This document shows, one piece after another, positions 42,480-53,070 of a stretch of DNA of 64,000 bases. The stretch is taken from assembly GCA_002281735.1 (NCBI GenBank), contig NCGK01000002.1, forward strand, positions 124,001 through 188,000. Reading direction: 5' to 3'. The notes below the pieces were generated by a model that was given only the letters and a program-made list of their open reading frames with translations, had not been told where the DNA came from and did not search any database. Origin of the DNA: Gammaproteobacteria bacterium 28-57-27 (GTDB lineage: Bacteria; Pseudomonadota; Gammaproteobacteria; Halothiobacillales; Halothiobacillaceae). Position 1 is the stretch's first letter, and the number at the start of each line of letters is the position of its first letter. The translations under genes and the position numbers were made by a program.

Positions 42480-43670
42480 CTAGCGCTGACTAGGTGGTGT
42501 CGCACTGATTTTGTGTAACGCGAGATCCGCGCCCTCGAATTCCTGCTCCTGACTCAGGCGCAGGCCGACCGTTTTCTTCAGCGCACCGTACACCACAAAT
42601 CCGGCAATCAGGGCGATGCAAATTCCCAGTAGCGTGCCGATAAGCTGGCTCATGAGGCTCACCCCGCCCATGCCGCCGAGAGCCTGCAAACCAAAAATTC
42701 CTGCTGCAATCCCGCCCCATGCGCCGCATAAGCCATGCAAGGGCCAGACACCGAGCACATCGTCGATCTTCCAGCGGTTCTGGGTCAGCGTGAATAGCAA
42801 GACAAACATGCCGCCTGCAATGGTGCCGGTGATAAGCGCGCCCAGAGGGTGCATCAGGTCGGATCCCGCGCACACAGCGACCAGACCCGCCAGCGGGCCG
42901 TTATGGATAAAGCCCGGGTCATTTTTGCCAACAATCAACGCCGCCAGAATGCCGCCAACCATGGCCATCAGCGAATTCAAGGCCACCAAGCCGGACACGG
43001 CCTCGACGGTTTGTGCCGACATGACATTAAAGCCAAACCAGCCGACGGTAAGCGTCCATGAACCCAGTGCCAGGAACGGAATGCTCGACGGCGGATGCGC
43101 GGTCACGCCGCCCTGCTTGCCATAGCGTCCCATGCGCGGGCCAAGCAGTATCACGGCAGCCAGCGCTACCCAGCCGCCGAAGGCATGTACGACCACCGAA
43201 CCTGCGAAGTCATGGAATTTGGCGCCAAAGCTGGCCTCAAGCCAAGCTTGCAGGCCAAAGTGTGTGTTCCACACCATGCCCTCGAATAGCGGGTAAAACA
43301 GGGCGACCAGAATAAAGGTCGCGCCCATTTGCGGATAAAGCCGCGCGCGTTCGGCAATGCCGCCGGAGACAATGGCCGGAATGGCGGCAGCAAAGGTGAG
43401 CAAGAAAAAGAATTTCACCAAGCCATAGCCATGGTCGGCCGAGAGCAGCTGCGCGCTGCTCCAGAAATCTACACCGTAGGCCAGCGGGTAGCCGATGAAA
43501 AAGTAGGCGATGGTGGCCACAGCGAAGTCGGCCATGATCTTCACCAATGCGTTGACCTGATTTTTTTCACGCACCGTGCCGACTTCGAGAAAGGCAAAAC
43601 CGGCGTGCATGGCGAGCACCATGGCCGCGCCGATCAAAAGGAAAAAGACGTCTGTGCCTGTGGGTTGCAT
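42480..43670 (-). CDS. amt: Ammonium transporter, second Amt
   Basis: The 396-residue protein has about 11 membrane helices and the twin histidines of the ammonia pore (VVVHAFGGWVALAA and PLHGLCGAWGG), so it should conduct ammonium. It has no signal peptide, unlike the larger AmtB at 43870. A terminator separates it from amtB, and a sigma-54 promoter of its own lies 41 bases upstream, suggesting separate nitrogen-controlled expression. Confidence 0.92.
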   Translation of the reverse strand: MQPTGTDVFFLLIGAAMVLAMHAGFAFLEVGTVREKNQVNALVKIMADFAVATIAYFFIGYPLAYGVDFWSSAQLLSADHGYGLVKFFFLLTFAAAIPAIVSGGIAERARLYPQMGATFILVALFYPLFEGMVWNTHFGLQAWLEASFGAKFHDFAGSVVVHAFGGWVALAAVILLGPRMGRYGKQGGVTAHPPSSIPFLALGSWTLTVGWFGFNVMSAQTVEAVSGLVALNSLMAMVGGILAALIVGKNDPGFIHNGPLAGLVAVCAGSDLMHPLGALITGTIAGGMFVLLFTLTQNRWKIDDVLGVWPLHGLCGAWGGIAAGIFGLQALGGMGGVSLMSQLIGTLLGICIALIAGFVVYGALKKTVGLRLSQEQEFEGADLALHKISATPPSQR

Positions 43671-43710
43671 GAGCGATCTCTTGGCGAATCAATGAGGGGG
43701 CGTGCAGCTA

Positions 43711-43726
43711 AGCAAAAGACGCACCA
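43711..43726 (-). promoter_or_regulatory. Sigma-54 (-24/-12) promoter for the second amt
   Basis: The minus strand reads TGGTGCGTCTTTTGCT, keeping GG and GC 10 bases apart and matching TTGCT of the -12 box. It lies 41 bases upstream of the amt start. An NtrC-type activator would be required. Confidence 0.7.
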
Positions 43727-43792
43727 AGACAATGAGCGACATTGTATTGCGTGTTTGCGATGCGTACGACTAAGCCCACCCTGCTTGAGGCA

Positions 43793-43820
43793 CAAAAAAA
43801 GCGCCCCTATTCGGGGCGCT
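43793..43820 (-). terminator. Terminator after amtB
   Basis: AGCGCCCC and GGGGCGCT form a stem with a TATTC loop; on the minus strand it is followed by seven Ts. It isolates glnK-amtB from the downstream amt. Confidence 0.88.
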
Positions 43821-43869
43821 TGCTTCATATTGATGCAGCACGGCATGTCGCCGCACTGCTAGGGGGGGC

Positions 43870-45285
43870 TTAGTTGCTGTAAGCCCGCTCGCCGTGTGAG
43901 CTGGTGTCCAGACCTTCGCGTTCGGCTTCTTCGCTGACGCGCAGACCCATGGTCATGTCGATCAGCTTGAACAGGATGAAGCTGACCACGCCAGACCAGA
44001 TCAGCACGGTGCCTACGCCCCAGAGCTGGCTGATGACTTGACCGACCGGGTTGAACTCGGCCACAGCGTTGGCGGCGTAGTCGAACACGCCAGAGCCACC
44101 GAGAGCCGGGTTGGCAACGACACCGGTGCCGATGGCGCCGACGATGCCGCCCAGTCCATGCACTGCAAACACATCCAGTGAGTCATCGATCTTGAAGGTG
44201 CGCTTGATAAAACCCACACCCCAGAAGGCGACCACACCCACCACCAGGCCTAGTGCAATCGCACCCATCGGGCCGGAGAAGCCCGCGGCGGGGGTCACTG
44301 CAACCAGGCCGGCAACTGCGCCGGACGCCATACCCAACATACTGGGCTTGCCACGGGTCATCCATTCAGCCGCAGCCCATGCCAGCATGGCGGCAGCGGG
44401 GGCAACCATGGTGTTGAGGAAGGCCATGGCAGCCGTGCCGTTTGACTCAAGGTTGGAGCCAGCGTTGAAGCCGAACCAGCCCACCCACAGCAAGGCTGCG
44501 CCGGTCATGGTCATGACCAGGTTATGGGGTGGCATGGGCTCTTTGCCGAAGCCGATGCGATTGCCCAGGACGATGGCTCCGACCAGAGCCGCTACACCGG
44601 CGTTGATATGCACCACGGTGCCGCCCGCGAAGTCGAGCGCGCCTTTGGCAAACAGGAAGCCTGCGGGATCGCCGTAAGCCGAGGGGCCACCCCAGAACCA
44701 CACCATGTGCGCCACAGGCAGGTAGGAGAAAGTAAACCACAGCACGGAGAACACCAGCAGGGCGGAGAACTTCACGCGTTCAGCCAGACCGCCGACGACC
44801 AGCGCCGTCGTGATGGCGGCGAAGGTGAGCTGGAAAATCACAAAGGACAGCTCTGGGATCACCACGCCCGCGCTGAAGGTTTCAACCATTGAGGAGGTAT
44901 TCACCCCCGCAAGGAACATCTTGGACAGGCCGCCGACGAAGCTGTTCAGGTCTCCGCCGCTGGTGAAGGCCATGCTGTAGCCATAGACCACCCAGAGGAT
45001 GGCGACGACGGCGACAATGGTCATGGTTTGGCTAAGGACGGACAGGACGTTTTTGCTGCGCACCATGCCACCATAAAACAGTGCAAGTCCGGGCAGGATC
45101 ATCATGAACACCAGTGCGGTGGAGATGAGCATCCAGGTGGTGTCACCTTTTTCAGGGGTAGGCGCGGCGGCTTCAGTAACCACTTCGACCACGGCGGCAA
45201 CTTCTTCAGCGTGCGCAATGCCCGTAAACACGCCGCCCAGCATCAGAGCGGGGACAGCGAGGGATTTGAGTAGCATCGGATTCAT
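43870..45285 (-). CDS. amtB: Ammonium transporter AmtB
   Basis: The 471-residue protein has a cleavable signal peptide (to GIAHA), a TTWMLISTALVFMMILPGLALFYGGMVR helix start and pore histidines in TVVHINAGVAAL and FAVHGLGGIVGA. It imports ammonium and is blocked by the PII trimer. It starts 15 bases after glnK, the conserved glnK-amtB order. Confidence 0.96.
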   Translation of the reverse strand: MNPMLLKSLAVPALMLGGVFTGIAHAEEVAAVVEVVTEAAAPTPEKGDTTWMLISTALVFMMILPGLALFYGGMVRSKNVLSVLSQTMTIVAVVAILWVVYGYSMAFTSGGDLNSFVGGLSKMFLAGVNTSSMVETFSAGVVIPELSFVIFQLTFAAITTALVVGGLAERVKFSALLVFSVLWFTFSYLPVAHMVWFWGGPSAYGDPAGFLFAKGALDFAGGTVVHINAGVAALVGAIVLGNRIGFGKEPMPPHNLVMTMTGAALLWVGWFGFNAGSNLESNGTAAMAFLNTMVAPAAAMLAWAAAEWMTRGKPSMLGMASGAVAGLVAVTPAAGFSGPMGAIALGLVVGVVAFWGVGFIKRTFKIDDSLDVFAVHGLGGIVGAIGTGVVANPALGGSGVFDYAANAVAEFNPVGQVISQLWGVGTVLIWSGVVSFILFKLIDMTMGLRVSEEAEREGLDTSSHGERAYSN

Positions 45286-45299
45286 TATGCAGTCCTCGT

Positions 45300-46429
<1,130 letters not shown>

Positions 46430-46502
46430 GTAGGTTTCCTCTTGGGTTTAAGTCATCAAAACGTTGAGTTTACGCTGTTGGTGTAGCGCGCATTCCAAGC
46501 GA

Positions 46503-46518
46503 AGCACGAGGGATGCCA
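46503..46518 (-). promoter_or_regulatory. Sigma-54 (-24/-12) promoter for torF-glnK-amtB
   Basis: The minus strand reads TGGCATCCCTCGTGCT, matching TGGCA at -24 and GC at -12 with exact spacing, 74 bases before the porin start. Upstream, GGTGCT (about 46589-46594) and GGTGCG (about 46602-46607) look like half sites for NtrC. The gap 46430-46775 otherwise shows no gene. Confidence 0.75.
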
Positions 46519-46775
46519 AGTTGGTTAGTTATATATTTATCAACAAGATACAATGCTTAGTGGCTTGGGGAAGGGCGGCTTGGACGGGTGGTGCTTTATT
46601 TTGGTGCGCAGGTTGCGGGTGGTTTTTCTCGCTCCGCTTGGATGTGTCAGCTGGGTAAAAAGTACAGGGTATGGGCGCGATGTGCGAGTGTCACCGTGCC
46701 GAGCCAGCAGCCAGTTCGGCTCAAGCCCGACAGGCTGCTAGACTAGGGTGCAATCGCAAATTGGAGGTCGCCGAG

Positions 46776-47057
46776 ATGTTTGATCCGAAAAAACTGGATG
46801 ATGTGGTGCGTCGCTTAGGTGAGGGTCTGCCAGAAGCTTTGACCGATGTGCGCAGTGATGTGGAAAAGACCGTGCGCTTGGGTGTGCAACAGGTGCTGGC
46901 CAGCATGGAGGTGGTCACGCGCGAGGATTTTGAGGTGCAGCGCCTGGTGTTGGCACGCACGCGTGAGCGTTTGGAGGCGTTGGAAAAGCGCGTGGCGGCT
47001 TTGGAGGCTGAGCGTGCACCGAATGTTGAGCCAAATGTGTTGGATGTCGAAATCTAA
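46776..47057 (+). CDS. ubiK: Ubiquinone biosynthesis accessory factor UbiK
   Basis: From ATG 46776, after GGAGG, the 93-residue protein has the BMFP fold: FDPKKLDDVVRRLGEGLPEALTDVRSDVEKTVRLGVQQVLASM and a C-terminal coiled coil (ERLEALEKRVAALEAE). UbiK helps late steps of ubiquinone synthesis with UbiJ. Its stop abuts the comM start directly, a common gene order. Confidence 0.88.
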   Translation: MFDPKKLDDVVRRLGEGLPEALTDVRSDVEKTVRLGVQQVLASMEVVTREDFEVQRLVLARTRERLEALEKRVAALEAERAPNVEPNVLDVEI

Positions 47058-48533
47058 ATGTCGCTGGCCTTAAGCTATGCCCGCGCCCAGCTTGGCGTGG
47101 ACGCGCCATTGGTGAGTGTGGAAACCCATGTGGCTAATGGTTTGCCCGCGTTTGCTTTGGTTGGCTTGCCTGAAGCTGCGGTGCGCGAGAGCCGCGAGCG
47201 GGTGCGTGCGGCGCTATTGACCTGTGGCTATGAGATGCCGCCACGCCGGATTACGGTGAACCTGGCTCCAGCTGATTTGCCCAAGGAAGGCGGGCGCTTT
47301 GATTTGGCCATGGCACTGGGTTTGCTGGCTGCCACCGGACAGATCACGCCGCAAAGCTTGGTGGGTTATGAGTTTTTAGGTGAACTGGCGCTGAGTGGTC
47401 AGCTGCGTCCTGTGCCGGGCGTGCTGCCAGCGGCAGTCCGTGCACGTGATGCAGGTCGTGCCCTGATTGTGCCCAGTGAAAATGCTGCCGAAGCAGCGCG
47501 GGTGTCGGGAGTGCGCGTTTTTGGTGCAGGACACTTGCGCGAGGTGGTGGCGCATTTATTGTCGGTGGATGTGTTGAGTCCTGCCGAAGCGCCGATGAGC
47601 TGTGCGCCGCAGGATGGCTTGGATTTGCGCGATGTGCGCGGGCAACATCGTGCCAAGCGCGCACTGGAGATTGCGGCGGCGGGTGGACACAACCTGTTGA
47701 TGATTGGCCCGCCCGGTGCAGGTAAAAGCATGTTGGCGCAGCGTTTTTCGGGTTTGTTGCCGGGGATGAGCGAGGCCGAAGCGCTGGAAAGTGCAGCAAT
47801 TTGGTCGGTGAGCTCGCAAGGCTTCAAGGACGCGGCGTGGGGTGTGCGCCCTTTTCGAGCACCGCATCACACTGCATCGGCGGTGGCCTTGATTGGCGGC
47901 GGCGGGCAGCCCCGCCCAGGTGAAATTTCGCTGGCGCATCACGGCGTGTTGTTTCTGGATGAGTTGCCAGAGTTTGAGCGACGTGCCCTGGAGGTGCTGC
48001 GCGAGCCGCTGGAAACCGGGCGTATCGTGATTTCACGCGCAGCGCGTCAGGTGGAGTTTCCGGCAGGCTTTCAATTGATTGCGGCTATGAATCCCAGTCC
48101 AAGAGGCGATGATAGTGACCCGGAAGCCGGGCGGCGTTATCGCGCACGCTTGTCGGGGCCATTGCTGGATCGGATTGATATTCAGCTTAGTCTTCCTGCC
48201 GTGCCCAAGGAGCATTTGCGTCAGGATGCGCCGCAGGATGGGGAACCTACGGCGACGGTGCGGGCGCGGGTTGAGCGGGCGCGTGCTTTGCAAATGGAGC
48301 GGACGGGCGTGGCGAATGCGCGCTTGGGCGCGGCCGAGTTGGTGCATGTGGCTCGCTTGGGTGCGGCGGAAAATGCGCTGTTGGAGCAGGCGATGGAGCG
48401 CTTGAATTTATCGGCGCGCGGGCGAGATAAAGTGTTGCGCTTGGCGCGCACGATTGCTGACTTGGCAGGTGTCGATGTGATTCGTAGTGAGCATTTGGCT
48501 GAGGCGATGGGCTATCGTGAGTTGCAGTGGTAG
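47058..48533 (+). CDS. comM: ComM/YifB, Mg-chelatase-like AAA+ ATPase
   Basis: The 491-residue protein has the ChlI-like N-terminal domain (VETHVANGLPAFALVGLPEAAVRESRERVRAAL), Walker A GPPGAGKS, Walker B VLFLDELPEF and the AAA+ C-terminal part. ComM is a helicase for branch migration during natural transformation. It begins at the base after the ubiK stop. Confidence 0.93.
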   Translation: MSLALSYARAQLGVDAPLVSVETHVANGLPAFALVGLPEAAVRESRERVRAALLTCGYEMPPRRITVNLAPADLPKEGGRFDLAMALGLLAATGQITPQSLVGYEFLGELALSGQLRPVPGVLPAAVRARDAGRALIVPSENAAEAARVSGVRVFGAGHLREVVAHLLSVDVLSPAEAPMSCAPQDGLDLRDVRGQHRAKRALEIAAAGGHNLLMIGPPGAGKSMLAQRFSGLLPGMSEAEALESAAIWSVSSQGFKDAAWGVRPFRAPHHTASAVALIGGGGQPRPGEISLAHHGVLFLDELPEFERRALEVLREPLETGRIVISRAARQVEFPAGFQLIAAMNPSPRGDDSDPEAGRRYRARLSGPLLDRIDIQLSLPAVPKEHLRQDAPQDGEPTATVRARVERARALQMERTGVANARLGAAELVHVARLGAAENALLEQAMERLNLSARGRDKVLRLARTIADLAGVDVIRSEHLAEAMGYRELQW

Positions 48534-48534
48534 G

Positions 48535-48549
48535 TTTTGCGTAAGTCCT
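48535..48549 (+). repeat. Right end of a MITE-like element (solo)
   Basis: TTTTGCGTAAGTCCT occurs alone right after the comM stop, identical to the right ends at 41789 and 61307, with no left end found. It is probably the remnant of a former copy, partly replaced by the palindromic element that follows. Confidence 0.65.
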
Positions 48550-48553
48550 ATCC

Positions 48554-48679
48554 TATTGATCCGGCGCGATTTGTCCGTGATTGTCCGCCAGGCCGTAGGA
48601 TGCGCCATGCGCACCTTTTAGCCAATCGGTGCGCATGGCGCATCCTACGGTTTCATGAATTAGTCGTGCCGGATCAATA
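48554..48679. repeat. Long palindromic repeat with 16-base inverted ends
   Basis: TATTGATCCGGCGCGA and TCGTGCCGGATCAATA bound a core of two 23-base perfect inverted arms (48593-48615 and 48628-48650) of the GTAGGATGCGCC family. The gap 48534-48703 holds only repeats. Its flanks also match those at 1307-1385. Confidence 0.85.
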
Positions 48680-48703
48680 GTCAATGTGTTGTGTTGTAGC
48701 AGC

Positions 48704-49171
48704 CTAGTCGCGCAATACAGCAACCATGCGTTCAGGGATGCTCAGTGCATCCAGAGCATCAAGGATGCTGCTGAATGTAGCGTTGGCGGCCATCAATGTC
48801 GCGCTGGCTGCGCCTTCGCTCATCATTACGGCGAGCCCTAGATCGGCTTCGGCCAACATCAAACGGTCATTCCAGCCATTGCCGATGGCGACTACGCCGC
48901 CCTGGAGCTGGGTGATGTAATCGCGTTTGGCTATCGATTGTCCTGTCGCTGGGAGAACGTGGAGTTGGATCGGCAGTCCGTCTAGCGCATTTTGGGCGGT
49001 GCCGTAAGTGTCGCCGGTCACACAGTGGAGTTGCAGGTGTTGGCTGAGCTTTAGGCAGCGCTCGGCCACGCCGTCAACGACGGCACCACGCAGGGCAAGT
49101 GTGCCATTGAAGTCCAGTACGAGGTGGTTTAACTCAAGGGGGGCAAGGCCTGGGAGAGGGATGGCTAGCAT
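48704..49171 (-). CDS. HAD-superfamily protein, soluble P-type ATPase-like
   Basis: The 155-residue protein has the HAD nucleophile box LVLDFNGTLAL (D20), a TGDTYGT second motif and IGNGWNDRLML as the acidic motif. The pattern IPLPGLAPLELNHLVLDFNGTLA matches COG4087-type soluble P-type ATPase-like phosphatases. The position two after the nucleophile is Asn instead of Asp, as in that family. Substrate unknown. Confidence 0.8.
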   Translation of the reverse strand: MLAIPLPGLAPLELNHLVLDFNGTLALRGAVVDGVAERCLKLSQHLQLHCVTGDTYGTAQNALDGLPIQLHVLPATGQSIAKRDYITQLQGGVVAIGNGWNDRLMLAEADLGLAVMMSEGAASATLMAANATFSSILDALDALSIPERMVAVLRD

Positions 49172-49268
49172 GGTGTGATTTCGCTGTTGAGGGTAATCAA
49201 TACAGTTGCGACCGTTGCTTTGGAGTCATGCTGGATGCAGCGGCTGGGCGATAAGATCTGCAAAAGCA

Positions 49269-50057
49269 TCACTCCAAAAGGCGCCGACGTATTAGCCATG
49301 CAGCGCTATAAAAGCCAAACAAAGCATAAAGGCTTAACACCAATATGTTGACCCATGGCCGCGTAAGCGCTGCCTCCAGCACGATGCCGCGCGTTAATTC
49401 TACGGCGTGGGGCAGGGGCAGCAGGTCGACCCAGGGTCGTAAACCCGCAGGCAGGCTGTCGATGGGGTAAAACACACCGGAAACCAATAACATCGGCGTG
49501 AGCACCAAGACGACATAATAGTTGAAGAAGTCATAATTGCGCGCCAGGGCACTCATCATCATGGCGGGGCCGGCGAAAGCCAGCCCAATCAGCATGGCTG
49601 CGGGCAATACCCATAGTGCCGATGGGCTGGTCAGCAGGCCAAGCGCGAGGGCGACGATGAAAATACCGCCCGCACTAAACACCGCCTTGGCGGCGCACCA
49701 CAGCATTTCGCCGAGCACAATATCTTGCACACGTAGCGGTGTTGCCAGCATGGCATCGTAGGTTTTTTGTGGCCCCATGCGGGTGTACACCGAGTACATA
49801 CCCTCAAAACTCGCCGTGTTCATCGCCGATGAAGCGATAATGCCGGAAGCCAGAAAGGCGAGATAGCTGACGCCGTCCATCTCGCCAATAAAATGCCCAA
49901 GCCCCAAGCCTAGCCCTAACAGGTAAAGCGCGGGCTCGCCGAAATTCATCACCAACGCAGGCCAAAAAAGCCTGCGCCACACCAGAAAATTGCGTGCGAA
50001 TACCGCCCATGCCCCAAGCAAAGATATGGGCAAGGATAGATGGAGCATGGAGGGCAT
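49269..50057 (-). CDS. nodJ: ABC-2 type transporter permease, NodJ-like
   Basis: The 262-residue protein has about six membrane helices and NodJ-type segments (FLVWRRLFWPALVMNFGEPALYLLGLGLGLG, GVFYPIDSLPAGLRPWVDLLPLPHAVELTR). Its start overlaps the ATPase gene stop by one base. NodIJ pairs outside rhizobia export unknown compounds, possibly lipids or oligosaccharides. Confidence 0.85.
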   Translation of the reverse strand: MPSMLHLSLPISLLGAWAVFARNFLVWRRLFWPALVMNFGEPALYLLGLGLGLGHFIGEMDGVSYLAFLASGIIASSAMNTASFEGMYSVYTRMGPQKTYDAMLATPLRVQDIVLGEMLWCAAKAVFSAGGIFIVALALGLLTSPSALWVLPAAMLIGLAFAGPAMMMSALARNYDFFNYYVVLVLTPMLLVSGVFYPIDSLPAGLRPWVDLLPLPHAVELTRGIVLEAALTRPWVNILVLSLYALFGFYSAAWLIRRRLLE

Positions 50058-51025
50058 TACGCGTCCTCCCGTAAATCACGCCCGGTCAGGCGCAAAAAGA
50101 CATCTTCCAGCCCAGCGGGGCGCTGCAAAAGTACTGGCGGGGTCGGCTGCACGGCGGCAAGCCGTTCGATCTGCGGCAAGGCGAGTTTGCGTTCGTGGGT
50201 GTACAGAAACAGGCTGGAGCCATGCCGCTCCAGCTTGCCGAGCGCACTTAATGGCGCGAAATGCGTTTCCAGATGTGCCGCAAAGCGGATTTCAATCACC
50301 CAGGGTTCGACGTGCCGGGCGATCAGCGCTTGTGGCGAGCCTTGGTCAAGCACGCGACCGTGGTCCATCACCACCAGTTCATCGCACAGCCGCTCGGCTT
50401 CGTCCATGTAATGTGTGGTGAGTAACAGTGTGGTGCCTTGCGCTTTGAGCTCTTCAAGGCGGCTCCACAAAATATGCCGCGCTTGCGGGTCAAGCCCGGT
50501 GGTTGGTTCGTCGAGCACTAGCAGTTCAGGGGCGTTAATCAGTGCGCGTGCCAAGGTCAGGCGGCGCTTCATGCCGCCAGAGAGGCTTTCGACGCGATGG
50601 GCGCGGCGATCGGTGAGGTGAGCAAAGCGCAGGAGCTGGTCGATGCGTGTGTCCAGGCCGTGACGCGCGACGCCGAAAAAACTTGCATACACGCGCAGGT
50701 TTTGTTCCACGCTCAAGTCTGGATCAAGGTTGTCGGCTTGCGGAACAATGCCTAATTTGGCGCGTACTTGGCATTCTGCAGCTGGCATGGGGAGGCCAAG
50801 CAGTTCCAGCGTGCCCGACGTGGGCGGCATCAGCCCTAGTAACATGCGCAAGGTGGTGGTTTTGCCCGCACCATTCGAGCCGAGTAAGCCAAAACAGATG
50901 CCGCGCGGCACGCAGAGGTCAATGTGATCGACCGCTAGCGTGGTGCCGAGCGTTGGATGCTGGAAGCTTTTGCACAAACCCCGCGCAAGGACGGCGGGGC
51001 TGTCATTTTTTATTGCGCTGTCCAC
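50057..51025 (-). CDS. nodI: ABC transporter ATP-binding protein, NodI-like
   Basis: The 322-residue protein has Walker A GSNGAGKT, the signature LSGGMKRRLTLARAL, Walker B LLVLDEPTTGLD and the H-loop TTHYMDEAERLCDEL, with NodI-type length. It powers the NodJ-like permease next to it. Confidence 0.88.
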   Translation of the reverse strand: MDSAIKNDSPAVLARGLCKSFQHPTLGTTLAVDHIDLCVPRGICFGLLGSNGAGKTTTLRMLLGLMPPTSGTLELLGLPMPAAECQVRAKLGIVPQADNLDPDLSVEQNLRVYASFFGVARHGLDTRIDQLLRFAHLTDRRAHRVESLSGGMKRRLTLARALINAPELLVLDEPTTGLDPQARHILWSRLEELKAQGTTLLLTTHYMDEAERLCDELVVMDHGRVLDQGSPQALIARHVEPWVIEIRFAAHLETHFAPLSALGKLERHGSSLFLYTHERKLALPQIERLAAVQPTPPVLLQRPAGLEDVFLRLTGRDLREDA

Positions 51026-51048
51026 CCTTGCTTTAGGCTGAGGGGCGC

Positions 51049-51984
51049 TTACGGTGTTGCACTGGTGCCAGATAGCTGGGATTGCACGCTGGCCAACTTG
51101 GATTTGTAAGCCTCGGTTTCTGCGGCATCTGCGCCATAGGCTTTTTCACTCGCTTTCACGGCAAGACCATAAACGCGCAAAGCTTCGTCCATACGGCCTT
51201 GGAGGGCGAAATTTTCACCCATGCGATCCAACGTGCGTGCTAGGGCGGGATCATTGGCAGCCAGGATTTTTTCACGAATTTTCAGGCAGCGTTGGCTCTG
51301 AGCCTCCGCGTCCTTGTAATTGCCTAGCAAGCTGTTAACGGTGGAAAGGTTGTACAGATCCTTGGCAACTTCAGCGTGGTCGCTGCCGAGAGCGCGCTCA
51401 TCAATGACCAAGGCGCGGCTGTAAAGTGGCGCGGCCTCCGCGTAACGGTCATGCAGGAAGTAAAAACCGGCAAGTTGGCTGAGTGCTGTGGCTACGGCGA
51501 GATGGTTTGGGTTGAGCGCGCTCTCATACATGGACAAGGCTTTTTTGTAGCCTGTTTCAGCCTCTTGAACTTTGTCTTGCGCGGCGAAGAGGGAAGCTTG
51601 ATGGCTGATCGCGGTGGCTAAGGGTTTGGAGTTGGGCGCGGTTTTTTCAGCCAGCGTCAGCGCCTGTGCGCAGACTTCTTCGGCTTTAGGCAAGGTGCCC
51701 TGGGTAATCTCTTTGGTGCAGCTTTTATTGAGCTCATCCAGCTCCGGGGTCTGTGACATGGCGGCAACTGCGGCAATGCTACTCACGCCGACGAGGCCGC
51801 CCACTCCGACAGCTGCGGCAGTCTTTGTACTGGCAACGCTTTTTTTGCTGGTTTTGCTCGCGCTTTTAGCAGGGGTTGTTTTGGCCACAGTCTTGGCGCT
51901 TGGATCGGCGGCAAAGGCAGGCATAGAGCCCGCGCTGAGGAATATGGCGGCAGTGATGGAGAGCGTCAGTGTCTTGATTTTCAT
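51049..51984 (-). CDS. Secreted TPR-repeat protein
   Basis: The 311-residue protein has a signal peptide (to PAFA), a Lys/Ala/Ser/Thr-rich stretch (residues 26-60), a hydrophobic segment (VGVGGLVGVSSIAAVAAM, about 59-76) and TPR repeats (AETGYKKALSMYESALNPNHLAVATALSQLAGFY). It should act in the periplasm or at the membrane as a scaffold. Function unknown. Confidence 0.75.
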   Translation of the reverse strand: MKIKTLTLSITAAIFLSAGSMPAFAADPSAKTVAKTTPAKSASKTSKKSVASTKTAAAVGVGGLVGVSSIAAVAAMSQTPELDELNKSCTKEITQGTLPKAEEVCAQALTLAEKTAPNSKPLATAISHQASLFAAQDKVQEAETGYKKALSMYESALNPNHLAVATALSQLAGFYFLHDRYAEAAPLYSRALVIDERALGSDHAEVAKDLYNLSTVNSLLGNYKDAEAQSQRCLKIREKILAANDPALARTLDRMGENFALQGRMDEALRVYGLAVKASEKAYGADAAETEAYKSKLASVQSQLSGTSATP

Positions 51985-52102
51985 GGGGTTCGACGAGTTA
52001 GTGAATAATGCGCGTGAGGTTAGCAGAAAGCCCCAAGGAACTCACCAGAGAACTCACGCTGGTGTTGCGTTCGGGTCACGCTGTTACCAGCAGGGTCGCA
52101 GC

Positions 52103-53059
52103 TCACGGCGCAATGTGAGCTTGATCCTTGGTTTGAGTCTGCTTGGGCGCGCCTGTGTTGCCAAGGATTTTGCCGTTGATGGTTTGTCCATAAAGACTGA
52201 GGGTGCTGTCATGAAACTTTGTGCGGGTAGCCTCGACGCTCCCCAGCCAGCGCGGATCTTGTGGGCGTTCATGCGCGTTCATGAAATAGGCGACATCCCA
52301 GGCGTCTTGTGGTGTCAGGCTGTAGGACATGCCATAGGGCATGTTGGCGTGGATAAACTGTGCCGCGTTGTCGATGCTTCCCATGCCTGCGCCCCAGTTG
52401 TAAGACCCATCGCCCCAGAGCGCCGGGAAAACCACGCGTCCTGAGACACTCTGTCCCGCGCCGTTTGCACCGTGGCAGAGGGCGCAACGCGCTGTGTAGA
52501 CCGCTTGACCACGCGCGTAGTCGGGTGTTTGGGTTGTCTTGTCAAGCTTGGGGTAGCCTCGCCCAGCAACTTCTTTATTCACAGGGAGCCCCGTCGCCAG
52601 CCAGAATGAATACGCTTCCAGCGCGACAAGCACAGGGTCGCCAAGTGGCGGCGCGCTGCCGTTCATGCTGAAGCGGAAGCAGCCTTGTAGGCGTTGTTGG
52701 TAGGTGTTGATCTTGTCGTTTTTGGCGCGGTAGGCAGGGTAATTGACATAGGCCGCCCACAGCGGCGCAGAACCTGCCATGCGCCCCGCGTCGAGGTGGC
52801 AGTTGGTGCAGGAGAGGTTGTTGCCGACAAAGCGCGCCGCATGTTTTGGGGTGTCAAGCATGATGTCGCGCCCCATGCGAATCGTGTTTCCAAAGGGTGT
52901 GTTGGGAATATCGTCTTCCTTTGGTGGTTCGAACGTTGCTCCAGTGTTAGCGGCTGCATTGGGTGCCGAGGTTTCGACGGCGGCTTGGGTCGGTGCGATG
53001 GAAAGGGCAGAGATCAATCCAAAGATGGCAGACCATGTGGCGGGTGATGCGATGTTCAT
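52103..53059 (-). CDS. tsdA: Thiosulfate dehydrogenase TsdA, dihaem cytochrome c
   Basis: From ATG 53059 the protein has 318 residues: signal peptide (to TQAA), haem 1 motif CTNCH (C84, C87, H88), a conserved cysteine C127 in LQGCFRFSMNG that fits the unusual Cys ligand of TsdA haem 1, and haem 2 motif CALCH (C192, C195, H196). TsdA joins two thiosulfates into tetrathionate, or the reverse. It follows tsdB with an 11-base gap. The Cys ligand separates it from ordinary cytochromes c. Confidence 0.9.
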   Translation of the reverse strand: MNIASPATWSAIFGLISALSIAPTQAAVETSAPNAAANTGATFEPPKEDDIPNTPFGNTIRMGRDIMLDTPKHAARFVGNNLSCTNCHLDAGRMAGSAPLWAAYVNYPAYRAKNDKINTYQQRLQGCFRFSMNGSAPPLGDPVLVALEAYSFWLATGLPVNKEVAGRGYPKLDKTTQTPDYARGQAVYTARCALCHGANGAGQSVSGRVVFPALWGDGSYNWGAGMGSIDNAAQFIHANMPYGMSYSLTPQDAWDVAYFMNAHERPQDPRWLGSVEATRTKFHDSTLSLYGQTINGKILGNTGAPKQTQTKDQAHIAP

Positions 53060-53070
53060 GGGGGCTGTTC

